DNA of 64,000 bases, taken from the NCBI RefSeq assembly GCF_947500765.1, contig NZ_CANMTH010000005.1, forward strand, positions 124,001 through 188,000. The letters run 5' to 3'. The notes beneath the pieces were generated by a model that saw only the letters and a program-made list of their open reading frames with translations, was not told the DNA's origin and did not search any database. Shown here piece by piece: positions 45,937-56,663 of the stretch; the stretch's first letter is position 1; each line of letters opens with the position of its first letter. The position numbers were made by a program, and so were the translations under genes. The stretch is from an uncultured Formosa sp. GTDB lineage: Bacteria; Bacteroidota; Bacteroidia; Flavobacteriales; Flavobacteriaceae.

Positions 45937-47754
45937 ATGAAACTATTTAAACTATGCATGCTCTTGAATATTATTCTAGCGAATTCATATTCACTTATTG
46001 CCCAAAAACAAGACCGTCCGAATGTAATTTTCGTAATGCCTGACGATATTAGTCACAGTTCATTTTCATATTATAAAGACAATGCGCCAAGAACGCCAAA
46101 CATAGATCTGTTAGGAGACGAGTCTGTGCGCTTAACAGATTTCCATGTGTCGCCAAGTTGTTCTCCAACACGAGGCGCCTTGCTTACAGGAAGACCAAGC
46201 GATGTCGTAGGTGTTTGGCATACCATTAATGGAAGAAATATGATGCGTGCCGATGAGATTACTATGGCCGATATTTTTAAAGCAAATGGCTATGCTACTG
46301 GCTTATTTTTTAAGTGGCATTTAGGCGATAATTATCCGTTTCGCCCAAAAGATCGCGGATTCGACTATGTGGCTTGGATACAAGGAGGAGGAACTGGACA
46401 ACAACCTGATTATTGGGGGAATACTAATAACGAGGCACATATGTGGATTAACGATACTTTGGTTGAAATGACAGATGAGGATGATGGTATAGAGGGTGCT
46501 TTTACTACAAATTTCTTTATGAATCGCGCTATGGATTTTATGGAAGATAACATCGAAAAGAATAAACCTTTTTTCGCATATATTCCTTTAGGAACGGCTC
46601 ATGCACCTCATGTTTTACCACCAGATGCTCGTGAAGGTGTGAGTGCAAAAACGGGAACTATTGAAAACATAGATAAGAATATGGGACGTTTAATAAAATT
46701 CCTAGATGATAAAGGTATCGCCGATAATACCATTCTTATTTTTACTACAGATAATGGCGCAGGAGGTTACTTAAGAGGCGGAAAAGGATCGAATTACGAT
46801 GGTGGTACGCGAGTGCCATGTTTTGTAAGATGGGAAGTCGGAAACCTTGGAGGTAAAGGTAAAGGCCGAGATGTAACTCCTTTAACAGCGCATATTGATT
46901 GGCTCCCTACGTTTATGGATGTTTTAGATCTTAAAGACGTAGAAAACCGACCTGAAAAATTAAAAATTAGAGGGCGTAGTTTTAAACCATTCCTAGATGA
47001 TGATCCTACTAACGATCCATTAGCATACAAAAATAGAGCTGTCGTTATAAACGATATGTGGACAGAATTTCCTGAGAAATATAAAAAACTATCCGTAAAA
47101 AAAGATGATTGGAATGGAGATGTTATAGAACATAAATGGCGTTTGGTTAGAACAAGTGCAACTTCAGATTGGGAATTATATGATGTTTTAACAGATCTGA
47201 AACAAGAAAATAATATCATTTCAAATCCTGCCTATAATGGCGTCGTAGCTGAGTTGAAAGAGGAGTATGAAAAATGGTTTCAACTTGTAGAAGAACGTGC
47301 TAGTGAATACACGAGAATTATTATAGGAAATAAAGCAGAGCCTAAAACAACACTTCATGCACACGATTTTCATGGTACAGTAATTTGGCATCAAGACGAT
47401 GTGAAAAAGGGAGCTCCTGGTAGCGGATTTATAGCTGTAGAATTAGATAAGTCAGGGACGTATAATTTCGATTTACGCCGTTGGCCAAAAGAAATTGAAG
47501 ATAAATCAACATTAACTTCTGGCGATGAAAATGGTAAAGCCTTAAATATAGCAAGTGCTAGAATAAAAATTTGGAACGGAGATACCATTTATGTCGATGA
47601 GAAGAAAGATGCTAACGGAGGCCAAGATGGCGTGCAATTTACAATACAGAATTTACCAAAAGGTCCTGCGTTTATTCAGACCTGGTTTTATAATGAAGCA
47701 GGAGAAATGGAAGGTGCTGTGTATTATAATTATGTAGAGCATGTTAACCAATAA
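45937..47754 (+). CDS. S1-family sulfatase
   Basis: A 605-residue exported formylglycine sulfatase (signal peptide ending LIAQ). The maturation motif is SPSCSPTRGALLTGR with Cys75, which must be converted to formylglycine. Metal ligands: Asp36-Asp37 in MPDDIS and FTTDNGAGG near 270. The usual GKWHLG is FKWHLG, with the Lys kept. The C-terminal 150 residues form the family's extra domain. It would remove sulfate esters from the glycan. The maturase is not in the window. The nearest neighbour is an esterase gene 97 bases on. Confidence 0.92.
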   Translation: MKLFKLCMLLNIILANSYSLIAQKQDRPNVIFVMPDDISHSSFSYYKDNAPRTPNIDLLGDESVRLTDFHVSPSCSPTRGALLTGRPSDVVGVWHTINGRNMMRADEITMADIFKANGYATGLFFKWHLGDNYPFRPKDRGFDYVAWIQGGGTGQQPDYWGNTNNEAHMWINDTLVEMTDEDDGIEGAFTTNFFMNRAMDFMEDNIEKNKPFFAYIPLGTAHAPHVLPPDAREGVSAKTGTIENIDKNMGRLIKFLDDKGIADNTILIFTTDNGAGGYLRGGKGSNYDGGTRVPCFVRWEVGNLGGKGKGRDVTPLTAHIDWLPTFMDVLDLKDVENRPEKLKIRGRSFKPFLDDDPTNDPLAYKNRAVVINDMWTEFPEKYKKLSVKKDDWNGDVIEHKWRLVRTSATSDWELYDVLTDLKQENNIISNPAYNGVVAELKEEYEKWFQLVEERASEYTRIIIGNKAEPKTTLHAHDFHGTVIWHQDDVKKGAPGSGFIAVELDKSGTYNFDLRRWPKEIEDKSTLTSGDENGKALNIASARIKIWNGDTIYVDEKKDANGGQDGVQFTIQNLPKGPAFIQTWFYNEAGEMEGAVYYNYVEHVNQ

Positions 47755-47851
47755 TAGCAATTCAATCCATAAGTTATCAAAAATCATAAACGTTTAAATG
47801 TTTACAATTATTGAAATAATCTTTTAGTAAAATATAGAAATACAGTGAATT

Positions 47852-49486
47852 ATGAAGAAAAGTATCTCGATTATATTTTTATTAGTATGTATACAAAGCA
47901 CTTTTGCTTTTGAAATAACATTACCAAGTATTTTTGCAGATCACATGGTGTTGCAACGTAGTCAAAAGGTCCCTGTTTGGGGAACGACAGAAGCTAATGC
48001 GATGGTGGAGGTTTTGTTTGCAGATCAGAAAAAGAAAGTGAGGGCTGATGCTGAAGGCAATTGGCGAATCGATTTAGAACCGTTGGAAGCATCAAGTGAA
48101 TCACGAGTTCTAACAGTTACTTCTCATTATAATAATGAAGTCACCACATTAAAGATATTAGATGTTTTGGTTGGTGAAGTATGGTTGTGCAGCGGACAAT
48201 CTAATATGTATCGTCCGTTTAGAATGTTAATCGGAGAAGCTGTCGAACCAAAATATGAACCTATTGCTGAATATTTACGAGAAGAGGCGGCTACCGCAAA
48301 CGATCCATTATTTCGTCAATTTAAAGTTGGTCCAGATTTTAGTGTTTTTGAAGAAAAAAATCAAGGTAGAGGCAACTGGTCTAAGGCAATACATGGCGAA
48401 GTGAATGAATTTTCGGGTACTGCTTATTTTTTCGGACGCGAATTACGCTGGGAGTTACAAGTTCCTGTTGCTATTTTAAGTTGCAGTTTAGGAGCGACAA
48501 GAATAGAACCTTGGATGCCAAAAGCGGCTTATCAAGAAAATGACATATTAAAAACAGCTTATAATGAAGAATTAGCGACTTACGAAAACCAATTAGCAAC
48601 TTGGGATGCCGTTAAGGAAGATGAAAACTATAAACAGCATTTAACCGACTGGGAAGCTAAAGCAAAACAAGCTGAATTAGAAGGCAAAGACGCGCCATCA
48701 AAACCAAGGAAACCAGTACATCCGAGTCGAGATAAACAAATCCCCGGAACCTTATATAATGCTATGATTCATCCATTAATTCCTTTTGCTGTTAAGGGTG
48801 CCATTTGGTATCAAGGAGAAAGTAATACGGAGAACGGTGCAGAAACTTACGGCTTAAAACTTTCGACTATGATTGAAAGTTGGAGAAAAGTTTGGGGACA
48901 GAAAACGTTTTATTTTTATGCCTGTCAACTCGCAAACTATAAGGACCCAAATGAAGCGCCTGTTGGAGACGACGATGGTTGGGCTTTACTTTCATACAAG
49001 CAAAGTGAAATTCTTAAACTTCCAAACACAGGACTCGCTGTGCTAAATGATATTGGTGAAGCACAAGACATTCATCCAAAAAACAAAGTAGATACAGGTA
49101 AACGACTTTCGCTTTGGGCACTTAAACAAGCTTATAAAAAAGATATTGTGTGTAGTGGACCGCTGTATAAGAACTCAACAATTAAAAAAGATAAAATAAT
49201 TATAGCGTTCGATAATGTTGGTTCAGGTTTAATGGTTGGTAAAAAACATGTAATGGAACCAACTATGGAAGTGAATGAACCTTTACGTCGTTTTCAAATC
49301 AGAAGTAATAATGGTCAATGGAGATGGGCAGAAGCTAAAATTATAAATAAAAATCAAGTGGAAGTTTGGCATACTGATATTAAGAACCCTGTTGAGGTTC
49401 GTTATGCGTGGTCTTCAAATCCGGAAGGCGCTAATTTATATAACAAAGAAGGATTGCCTACCTCGTTATTTAAAACTGAAAATTAA
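47852..49486 (+). CDS. Sialate-O-acetylesterase-type SGNH carbohydrate esterase
   Basis: A 544-residue exported esterase (signal peptide ending STFA). Motifs: LPSIFADHMVLQR at the N-terminal beta domain, the SGNH nucleophile block EVWLCSGQSNMYRPF with Ser117, AIWYQGESNTENG, and DIHPKNKVDTGKRLSLWAL near the C-terminus with the catalytic Asp/His. The family (SASA, also CE20-like) removes O-acetyl groups from sialic acid or from hemicellulose side chains. Here it probably de-acetylates the target polysaccharide so that glycosidases can act. It has 97 bases to the sulfatase and 78 to the second hybrid regulator. Confidence 0.88.
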   Translation: MKKSISIIFLLVCIQSTFAFEITLPSIFADHMVLQRSQKVPVWGTTEANAMVEVLFADQKKKVRADAEGNWRIDLEPLEASSESRVLTVTSHYNNEVTTLKILDVLVGEVWLCSGQSNMYRPFRMLIGEAVEPKYEPIAEYLREEAATANDPLFRQFKVGPDFSVFEEKNQGRGNWSKAIHGEVNEFSGTAYFFGRELRWELQVPVAILSCSLGATRIEPWMPKAAYQENDILKTAYNEELATYENQLATWDAVKEDENYKQHLTDWEAKAKQAELEGKDAPSKPRKPVHPSRDKQIPGTLYNAMIHPLIPFAVKGAIWYQGESNTENGAETYGLKLSTMIESWRKVWGQKTFYFYACQLANYKDPNEAPVGDDDGWALLSYKQSEILKLPNTGLAVLNDIGEAQDIHPKNKVDTGKRLSLWALKQAYKKDIVCSGPLYKNSTIKKDKIIIAFDNVGSGLMVGKKHVMEPTMEVNEPLRRFQIRSNNGQWRWAEAKIINKNQVEVWHTDIKNPVEVRYAWSSNPEGANLYNKEGLPTSLFKTEN

Positions 49487-49564
49487 TCCATATTTAATCC
49501 GATTTTTCGTTTTTAAAAGAAACTTTCATAATAAAAAAAGGCAAGCAAACAGTATTTTTATCAA

Positions 49565-52500
49565 ATGAAAAAGACACATATATTTACCATTATTAGCGTT
49601 TTTATATGTTTATCAGGTTTTGCACAACACTTTAACTTTAAACATTTATCCGTTAAAGATGGCTTGGTGTCTAATATGGTACATACGACCATACAAGATT
49701 CTGATGGCTTTATGTGGTTTGGTACAGAAGACGGTTTGTCTCGCTACGACGGCTATTCTTTTCTTAACTTTTTTCAATCACCTACCGATACGTTGTCCTT
49801 AAGTAATAACTTAATTCTTACTCTGGCCGAAGATAAAAATAAGCAGTTGTGGATTGGTACGCATCAAGGCTTAAATATGTTGGATTTAGAAACCTATAAA
49901 ATCACGAGGTTTAATACCATTTTTAAAGAAAGCTTAGGAAGTATTACCATTCAATCTCTATATGTAGATGATGATACGTTGTGGATTGGTACCGATAATT
50001 CAGGTTTATATAGTTTAGATATTAATACGTATACTGTTAATAATTATGGTTATGTTGAAGATAATAAGAACTCAATAAATTCAAATACAATTAATTGTAT
50101 TGGTCAAGATTCTAAAGGAAACGTATTAGTAGGGACCAACCAAGGCTTAGATGTTTTTAATAAAGTATCTAAAACTTTTACTCATCTTTTAAAAGATGTA
50201 AGTGTTGTTAATGTGCACCTTCAAAGGGATGGTACGGTATTATTAGGCATGCGTACTGAAGCATATTATATTCAATTAAAAGATGATTTTAAAATTAAAA
50301 AAGTCCCACTTCCTTTAGAGTTTTTAGGAAAAGAAATCAATCTTTTTTCCGATTCTTCCGATAATTTATGGTTTTCTGTAAGAGATCAAGGATTGCTGTA
50401 TGTCGATAAAAGAACTAAAAACACACACAGACTATTATACAATAAAAACAATACCATAGGTATAAATAGTAATGTTGTTACCAATATTTTTGAGGACGCT
50501 TTCGGAAATATATGGTTTAGTTCGCTGGATTCGGGCTTGAATATTTTAGATAAAAGAAGAAAAGAATTTATTCATGTAAAAGATAATAATTTACCTAACG
50601 GATTATTAAATAACAGGGTTAGAGCTGTGTTTCAGGATTCTGATAGAGACATTTGGGTGGGAACTAAAGTAGGAGGAACACTTAGTAAATTTAATAGAGA
50701 CAGTTTAACGTTTACACATTACCACTCAAATCCATCTAATCCATTAAGTTTAAGTAACGATTTTGTGTTTAGCATTACAGAAGATCGGCCTGGATATTTA
50801 TGGGTGGGAACTCTGGATGGTTTAAATTTTTTTGACAAAGCCAACGGAACATTTAAAGTTTATAGACATCAAGAAAATAACGTAAACAGTTTGTCCTCAA
50901 ACAGTATAAACGACTTACTAAAGTACGATGATAATTTGTTTATTGGGACCGTAACCGAGGGGTTGGATGTTTACAACACTAAAAACAAAAGGTTTTCGCA
51001 CTACAGAAAAACGGGAGCAAATAATCAATTATCAGATAACCGGATTAAGGTGATCTATCAAGATCAACGTAAAAATATCTGGATAGGAACTATTAATGGG
51101 TTGAACTTGTTTGATCCTAAAACAGGCGAGTTTCAACAGTTTTTAAGTAATTCTAGCGATGAGAATAGCATTTCCGAAAATTATATTTTAAGTATACACG
51201 AAGATAAAAATCAAAATTTATGGGTAGGTACGTCTTTGGGAATTAATTTAATGGATAGAAAAACAAATACGTTTAAAGTCTACACAACTAAGGATGGTTT
51301 GGCCGGAAATTCGGTGAAAGGTATTTTAGAGGATAATGAAGGAAACTTGTGGATAAGCACTAATAATGGGCTTTCAAAATTCAATACTAAAACAAAGCAG
51401 TTTAAGAATTATAATCTGCATGATGGTTTGCAGGCTAACGAATTTTCTCCTTTTGTGTATTCTAAAATGGCGAATGGTGAAATGTTTTTTGGAGGAAATA
51501 ATGGCTTTAATATTTTTAATCCGAAGGATATTACGAACAACACGCTTATTCCAAATGTGTTATTGACCGATTTTAAATTATTCAATCAGTCAGTTCCTGT
51601 GGATGAGGAGAATTCACCATTAAAGAAACAAATAAGTAAAACTGAAAATCTTGTACTCGACCATAAACAATCTGTGTTTAGTTTTGAGTTTGTGGCATTG
51701 AACTATACTTCTCCAGAAAAGAATGAGTATGCGTATATGATGGAAGGTTTTGATGAAAATTGGAATTATATCGGAAACAAGCGAGAGGCAACGTATACCA
51801 ATTTAGATGCTGGAGACTACATTTTTAAAGTAAAAGCAGCGAACAACGATGGCTACTGGAATGAGGTTGGCACAACCTTAAATATTAAAATTTTGCCAGC
51901 GCCTTGGTTTTCATGGTGGGCGTATATGCTGTATTCAATGGCTTTAGTGTCTGTGTTTTTGTGGTTTAGACATAATGCGATAAAGCGTAATAATCTGCAA
52001 AAGGAACAAGAAATAAATGATTTAAAAATAAAGTTTTTTGGGAATATAAGTCATGAGTTTAGAACGCCCTTAACGCTAATATTGGGGCCTTTAGAAAAAA
52101 TATTAAAAGGAAATCACGATGCATCGCAGACCAGTCAACTTCGATTAATGTCGCGTCATACCAAGAGATTACTGAATTTAGTAAATCAACTTTTAGATTT
52201 TCAAAAAATAGGTTCAGGAGAACTAAAGGTACATACTGCAACGGGAGATTTGGTTCAGTTTATAAGAGAGCTTTCCTATTTGTTTGTAGAATTATCTAAT
52301 GAAAAAGATATTCAATTTGAATTTGAAACGGATGTTGAAAGCTGTCAAACGATGTTTGATTATGATAAAATTGAAAAAATTATATTCAACTTACTTTCAA
52401 ATGCATTTAAGTTTACGCCTCAAAAAGGACATGTTTCTATTACATTAGGTTTCAATAAAGAAGCTAATACATGTTGTATACTCGTTTCTGATGATGGTAT

Positions 52501-53554
52501 TGGGATTCCAAAAGATCAGTTAAAAACTATTTTCAAGCGCTTTTATCAGGTTGATCATTCAACTTCAAAAAGCAATCAGGGAAGCGGAATTGGATTGGCT
52601 TTAACAAAAGAATACGTGGACTTACTTGGAGGCGAAATTACAGTAGAAAGTAGTTTAGGAGCAGGAGCTTGTTTTAAAGTTGAAATGCCTTTAGTTGAAC
52701 TTAAGAATGTTGTGGAACAGGAGATGGAAGCAGAAGATATTCTGCAACAGCATGATGATTTAGAAGCCGATGAGCATAAAAAACAAAATAAGAAAACACC
52801 TTTAATTTTATTAGTAGAAGATAATGGCGATTTACGCGGCTTTTTAAAAGATAATTTGAATAAGAATTATAGAATTATCGAAGCGCTTAATGGTGTAGAA
52901 GGCTTAAAACAAACGCTAAAATATATTCCAGATTTAATTATTAGCGATGTCATGATGCCAGAAATGGATGGAAATGAAATGTGCTCACAAATCAAAAACG
53001 ATTCCCGAATTTCACATATTCCTATAGTATTACTTACAGCTCAAATATCGGAGGAACAACAAGTGACTGGGTTTAAGAATGGCGCAGATCAATACTTAAC
53101 CAAGCCTTTTAGTTTTGATGTATTAATCTCAAGAATTAATAGTTTGTTAGCCCAACGTAAAGCATTACAAAGTGTTTTTAGTAAAAAAATAGAAGTAAAT
53201 CCGTCGGAGATTACAGTAACTTCTGTAGATGAACAGCTAATTCAAAAAGCCTTAGATCTTGTCGAAAATAATATCAGTAACTCAAAGTATTCTGTAGATG
53301 AGTTAAGTAAATCTTTAGACATAAGTAGAGGGCATTTGTACCGAAAAATTGTGTCCATTACGGGGAAATCTCCTTCAGAATTTATAAAATCTATCCGATT
53401 AAAACGATCGGCTCAATTACTTCAATCAAGTAAATTAACCGTCTCAGAAATAGCTTATAAAGTAGGATTCTCAAGTCCGAAATATTTTTCTAAATGCTTT
53501 AAAGCTGAATTTAATATGTTACCTACCGAATTTACTTCCAAGTATAACGAATGA
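49565..53554 (+). CDS. Hybrid two-component system regulator 2
   Basis: A 1329-residue paralogue of the regulator at 28628 with the same layout: signal peptide (ending GFAQ), Reg_prop propeller blades (about 20-690; WFGTEDGLSRYDG, WIGTHQGLNML, WVGTSLGINLM), Y_Y_Y (about 700-785), transmembrane helix near 790-805, HisKA with His830 in FGNISHEFRTPL, HATPase (VSDDGIGIP, GSGIGLALTKEY), receiver with Asp1128 in LIISDVMMPEMDG, and a C-terminal AraC domain ending GFSSPKYFSKCFKAEFNMLP. It precedes the second GH95 gene and probably senses a different oligosaccharide from regulator 1. Confidence 0.95.
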   Translation: MKKTHIFTIISVFICLSGFAQHFNFKHLSVKDGLVSNMVHTTIQDSDGFMWFGTEDGLSRYDGYSFLNFFQSPTDTLSLSNNLILTLAEDKNKQLWIGTHQGLNMLDLETYKITRFNTIFKESLGSITIQSLYVDDDTLWIGTDNSGLYSLDINTYTVNNYGYVEDNKNSINSNTINCIGQDSKGNVLVGTNQGLDVFNKVSKTFTHLLKDVSVVNVHLQRDGTVLLGMRTEAYYIQLKDDFKIKKVPLPLEFLGKEINLFSDSSDNLWFSVRDQGLLYVDKRTKNTHRLLYNKNNTIGINSNVVTNIFEDAFGNIWFSSLDSGLNILDKRRKEFIHVKDNNLPNGLLNNRVRAVFQDSDRDIWVGTKVGGTLSKFNRDSLTFTHYHSNPSNPLSLSNDFVFSITEDRPGYLWVGTLDGLNFFDKANGTFKVYRHQENNVNSLSSNSINDLLKYDDNLFIGTVTEGLDVYNTKNKRFSHYRKTGANNQLSDNRIKVIYQDQRKNIWIGTINGLNLFDPKTGEFQQFLSNSSDENSISENYILSIHEDKNQNLWVGTSLGINLMDRKTNTFKVYTTKDGLAGNSVKGILEDNEGNLWISTNNGLSKFNTKTKQFKNYNLHDGLQANEFSPFVYSKMANGEMFFGGNNGFNIFNPKDITNNTLIPNVLLTDFKLFNQSVPVDEENSPLKKQISKTENLVLDHKQSVFSFEFVALNYTSPEKNEYAYMMEGFDENWNYIGNKREATYTNLDAGDYIFKVKAANNDGYWNEVGTTLNIKILPAPWFSWWAYMLYSMALVSVFLWFRHNAIKRNNLQKEQEINDLKIKFFGNISHEFRTPLTLILGPLEKILKGNHDASQTSQLRLMSRHTKRLLNLVNQLLDFQKIGSGELKVHTATGDLVQFIRELSYLFVELSNEKDIQFEFETDVESCQTMFDYDKIEKIIFNLLSNAFKFTPQKGHVSITLGFNKEANTCCILVSDDGIGIPKDQLKTIFKRFYQVDHSTSKSNQGSGIGLALTKEYVDLLGGEITVESSLGAGACFKVEMPLVELKNVVEQEMEAEDILQQHDDLEADEHKKQNKKTPLILLVEDNGDLRGFLKDNLNKNYRIIEALNGVEGLKQTLKYIPDLIISDVMMPEMDGNEMCSQIKNDSRISHIPIVLLTAQISEEQQVTGFKNGADQYLTKPFSFDVLISRINSLLAQRKALQSVFSKKIEVNPSEITVTSVDEQLIQKALDLVENNISNSKYSVDELSKSLDISRGHLYRKIVSITGKSPSEFIKSIRLKRSAQLLQSSKLTVSEIAYKVGFSSPKYFSKCFKAEFNMLPTEFTSKYNE

Positions 53555-53936
53555 TTCATTTTCAAGGGTGTAGATTGTTATAAGATACATGGTTTACCCT
53601 ATTTTGTTTCCTCTTTCACCCTAATATAAGGTGCGTTTTTTTGTTGTTTTATGTGGTAAGAGGTAAGTTTATGAAGCATTAAAACCATATCGTCAAGACG
53701 CTTTTAAAATGAAGTCTACTGGTAGGTTTTTCAATTGCAGATTCTGAAAATATTTTTTTAAGAATTAAGTTAAGGAAGAAATTTTTAGTCTTCTTTGGTT
53801 TTAATCCGTTTAAGATTGCTGTGATTCCTATTTTGATTAGATGACCTTATAAACGGTTATTATTTTCATAATGAAAAATCAGGTGTTCAAAATAGATAAC
53901 TAATTAAAGAATAGAAATAGTTTTTTAATATAAAAA
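53555..53936. other. Intergenic before the second GH95
   Basis: A 382-base spacer. It contains the related words GTTATA (53577) and CATGGTTTAC (53588-53597), but their spacing is 16, not 21. I see no strong terminator or promoter match. Confidence 0.3.
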
Positions 53937-56444
53937 ATGATAAAAATGAAAAAAGCATTTTATGTTTTAGTATTGACCTTGCTAGCTGCTGTAAATAGCA
54001 ATGCACAAAACAAAGATTTAAAACTTTGGTACGATGCACCGGCTGCAGATTGGAATGAAGCATTGCCTTTAGGAAATGGAAGACTAGGCGCTATGGTTTT
54101 TGGCGACCCCATTAACGAAAATATTCAATTAAATGAATTAACGCTTTGGGGAGGAGGACCACATAGAAATGATAATCCCGATGCCAAAGGAGCACTATCA
54201 GAGGTAAGAAACTTATTATTTGAAGGAAAGTATGATGAAGCGCATCGTTTGGCAAACAAGTCAATTATTTCCAAAGTGTCTCATGGGATGCCTTATGAAA
54301 CGGTTGGAAATCTAAGGTTGAATTTTAAAAACCAAGATAACTATTCCGATTATTATCGTGAACTTGATATTGAAAATGCAATTAATAGCACCCAATATAC
54401 CGTAGATGGGGTCGCGTATAAACGTGAAATATTTACTTCGTTTACAGATCAAGTTATTGTAATGAAATTAACGGCCAATAAAGCTGGTAAGATTAGTTTT
54501 AATGCGTCTATGGATCGCCCGGAACCAGCAAAAGTGTCAACTTATACAGAAAATAATAATGTATTGGTCATGACAGGTTTTGGTAGCGATAATAAAAATA
54601 AACGATTACCAAAAGAAACACCAGCGATTAAAGGTGAAGTAGAATTTGATTCTAGAATTAAGATTGTCCCTAACGGAGGAACGCTTACAGCCACCAAAAA
54701 CACGTTGGAAGTTAAGAATGCCGACAGTGTTACGTTGTACATTTCTATAGCGACAAACTTTGTTAATTATCAAGATGTAAGTGCCGATGCTCACCAAAGA
54801 GCAGCCGATTATATAGCGAAAGCAGAACAAAAAGATTATAAGGATTTGGTTACAGATCATTCAACGTTTTACAAGCAGTATTTTAATCGTGTGTCTTTAG
54901 ATTTAGGAATTTCCAATTCTGCTAAGCATCCAACAGATGTTAGAATTAAAGAGTTTAGTACAGGTTACGATCCTTCATTAGCCGTTTTATATTTTCAATT
55001 TGGTAGATATTTATTAATTTCTTCATCTCAACCAGGCGGGCAACCTTCAAACTTACAAGGTTTATGGTGTAAAGATTTAACACCACCGTGGAAAAGTGCC
55101 TATACTGTAAACATTAATACAGAAATGAATTATTGGCCAGCAGAGGTTACTAATTTATCAGAAATGCACGATCCTTTAATTCAGATGGTAAGAGATTTAT
55201 CTGTGTCAGGAAAGGAAACGGCGAAAGTAATGTATGGCGCAGAAGGTTGGGTTACGCACCACAACACAGATTTATGGCGAATTGCAGGACCAGTAGATGG
55301 AGCAACATGGGGCATGTGGACTACAGGAGGAACGTGGTTAGCTCAACATGTGTGGGACAAATTTATGTATAATGGTGATTTAGACTATTTAAAGTCTGTA
55401 TATCCTGCAATGAAAGGTGCCTCAGAATTTTGTTTAAGTTTTTTAATTCCTGAGCCTAAAAATGATTGGTTAATAATTTCTCCAACAATTTCTCCAGAAC
55501 ACGGGCCTAAAGGACGTTCTAAAAGCGTGAATATTGAGGCGGGAACAACAATGGATAATCAGTTGGTGTTTGATATGTTGACTAAAACAATTACAGCGGC
55601 TAAATTGTTAAATGTAGATGCTGAATTGGTAGCGAAAATGGAAACGACCTTAACCAAGTTGCCTCCTATGAAGATAGGACAACACAATCAGGTTCAAGAA
55701 TGGATGGAAGATTTAGACGATCCAGACGATAAACACCGTCACGTTTCACATTTATACGGCTTGTATCCTTCAAATTTAATGTCACCTTACAGACATCCTG
55801 AATTATTTCAAGGTGCTGAAAATACATTAATCCAAAGAGGAGATCCATCAACAGGATGGTCTATGAATTGGAAAATAAATCTATGGGCACGTTTATTAGA
55901 TGGAAATCATGCTTACAAATTAATGGGAGAACAAATTAAATTAGTAGGTAGACCTGGCTCTCCAAACGGAGGAGGAACATACGCTAATATGTTAGATGCG
56001 CATCCGCCATTTCAAATTGATGGAAACTTCGGGTTTACTTCTGGTTTGGCCGAAATGTTAGTCCAAAGTCACGATGAAGCTATTCATTTAATTCCAGCTT
56101 TACCAGACGTTTGGAAAGATGGAAACGTAGAAGGATTGCGAGCAAGAGGTGGTTTTGAAATAACCGATTTAGAATGGAAAAGTGGTGAAGTTGTAAAAGC
56201 AGTGATCAAATCTAATTTAGGAGGAAACTTACGTATACGTTCTTATAACGAACTTGCATCTAAGGATGGGAAGTCGTTAACTAATGCCAAAGGAAATAAT
56301 GCGAACACTTTTTATCAAGCAGCAAATATTAAAACACCAATTGTTTCTGAGAAAGCTACTTTAGGAAAATTTACAGCTCCTAAAAGCTTCTTGTATGATA
56401 TAGCAACAACCAAAGGACAAACAATTGTTTTAGTGAAAAAATAA
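53937..56444 (+). CDS. GH95-family alpha-L-fucosidase
   Basis: An 835-residue exported enzyme (signal peptide ending NAQ; an inner ATG at 53946 is an equally good start). It opens with LKLWYDAPAADWNEALPLGN and GRLGAMVFGD, typical of GH95. The barrel has YTVNINTEMNYWPAE (two active-site Asn), Glu521 in PTISPEHGPKG, HRHVSHLYGLYPSNLM, and Asp695 in PPFQIDGNFGFTSGLAE. It would release alpha-L-fucose (or L-galactose) by inversion. The broken gene at 39607 is a closely related copy. It is the best candidate for the enzyme that links this locus to the fucose cluster. Confidence 0.93.
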   Translation: MIKMKKAFYVLVLTLLAAVNSNAQNKDLKLWYDAPAADWNEALPLGNGRLGAMVFGDPINENIQLNELTLWGGGPHRNDNPDAKGALSEVRNLLFEGKYDEAHRLANKSIISKVSHGMPYETVGNLRLNFKNQDNYSDYYRELDIENAINSTQYTVDGVAYKREIFTSFTDQVIVMKLTANKAGKISFNASMDRPEPAKVSTYTENNNVLVMTGFGSDNKNKRLPKETPAIKGEVEFDSRIKIVPNGGTLTATKNTLEVKNADSVTLYISIATNFVNYQDVSADAHQRAADYIAKAEQKDYKDLVTDHSTFYKQYFNRVSLDLGISNSAKHPTDVRIKEFSTGYDPSLAVLYFQFGRYLLISSSQPGGQPSNLQGLWCKDLTPPWKSAYTVNINTEMNYWPAEVTNLSEMHDPLIQMVRDLSVSGKETAKVMYGAEGWVTHHNTDLWRIAGPVDGATWGMWTTGGTWLAQHVWDKFMYNGDLDYLKSVYPAMKGASEFCLSFLIPEPKNDWLIISPTISPEHGPKGRSKSVNIEAGTTMDNQLVFDMLTKTITAAKLLNVDAELVAKMETTLTKLPPMKIGQHNQVQEWMEDLDDPDDKHRHVSHLYGLYPSNLMSPYRHPELFQGAENTLIQRGDPSTGWSMNWKINLWARLLDGNHAYKLMGEQIKLVGRPGSPNGGGTYANMLDAHPPFQIDGNFGFTSGLAEMLVQSHDEAIHLIPALPDVWKDGNVEGLRARGGFEITDLEWKSGEVVKAVIKSNLGGNLRIRSYNELASKDGKSLTNAKGNNANTFYQAANIKTPIVSEKATLGKFTAPKSFLYDIATTKGQTIVLVKK

Positions 56445-56663
56445 AAAGATGAAGACCAAACTACAATCATTAGATGATTTTAATGGACCAATAGGAGATT
56501 CGTGTTGTTATTGATAAAACCAAGAAGTTACCAAAGTATCTTTAAGATAGTCATTAGATCACAGAAGATTTATATCAGAAGGCAATTTAGAATAGATAAG
56601 TAGAAATACGGGTATAATTAATCTGAAAGAAATAATAAGAACTAACCATTAATAAAAGATTTT

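Noticed and set aside
56450..56515. Short open frame after GH95 with a possible start
   Set aside because: About 21 codons, no recognisable domain. It could be a gene remnant but the sequence gives too little support.
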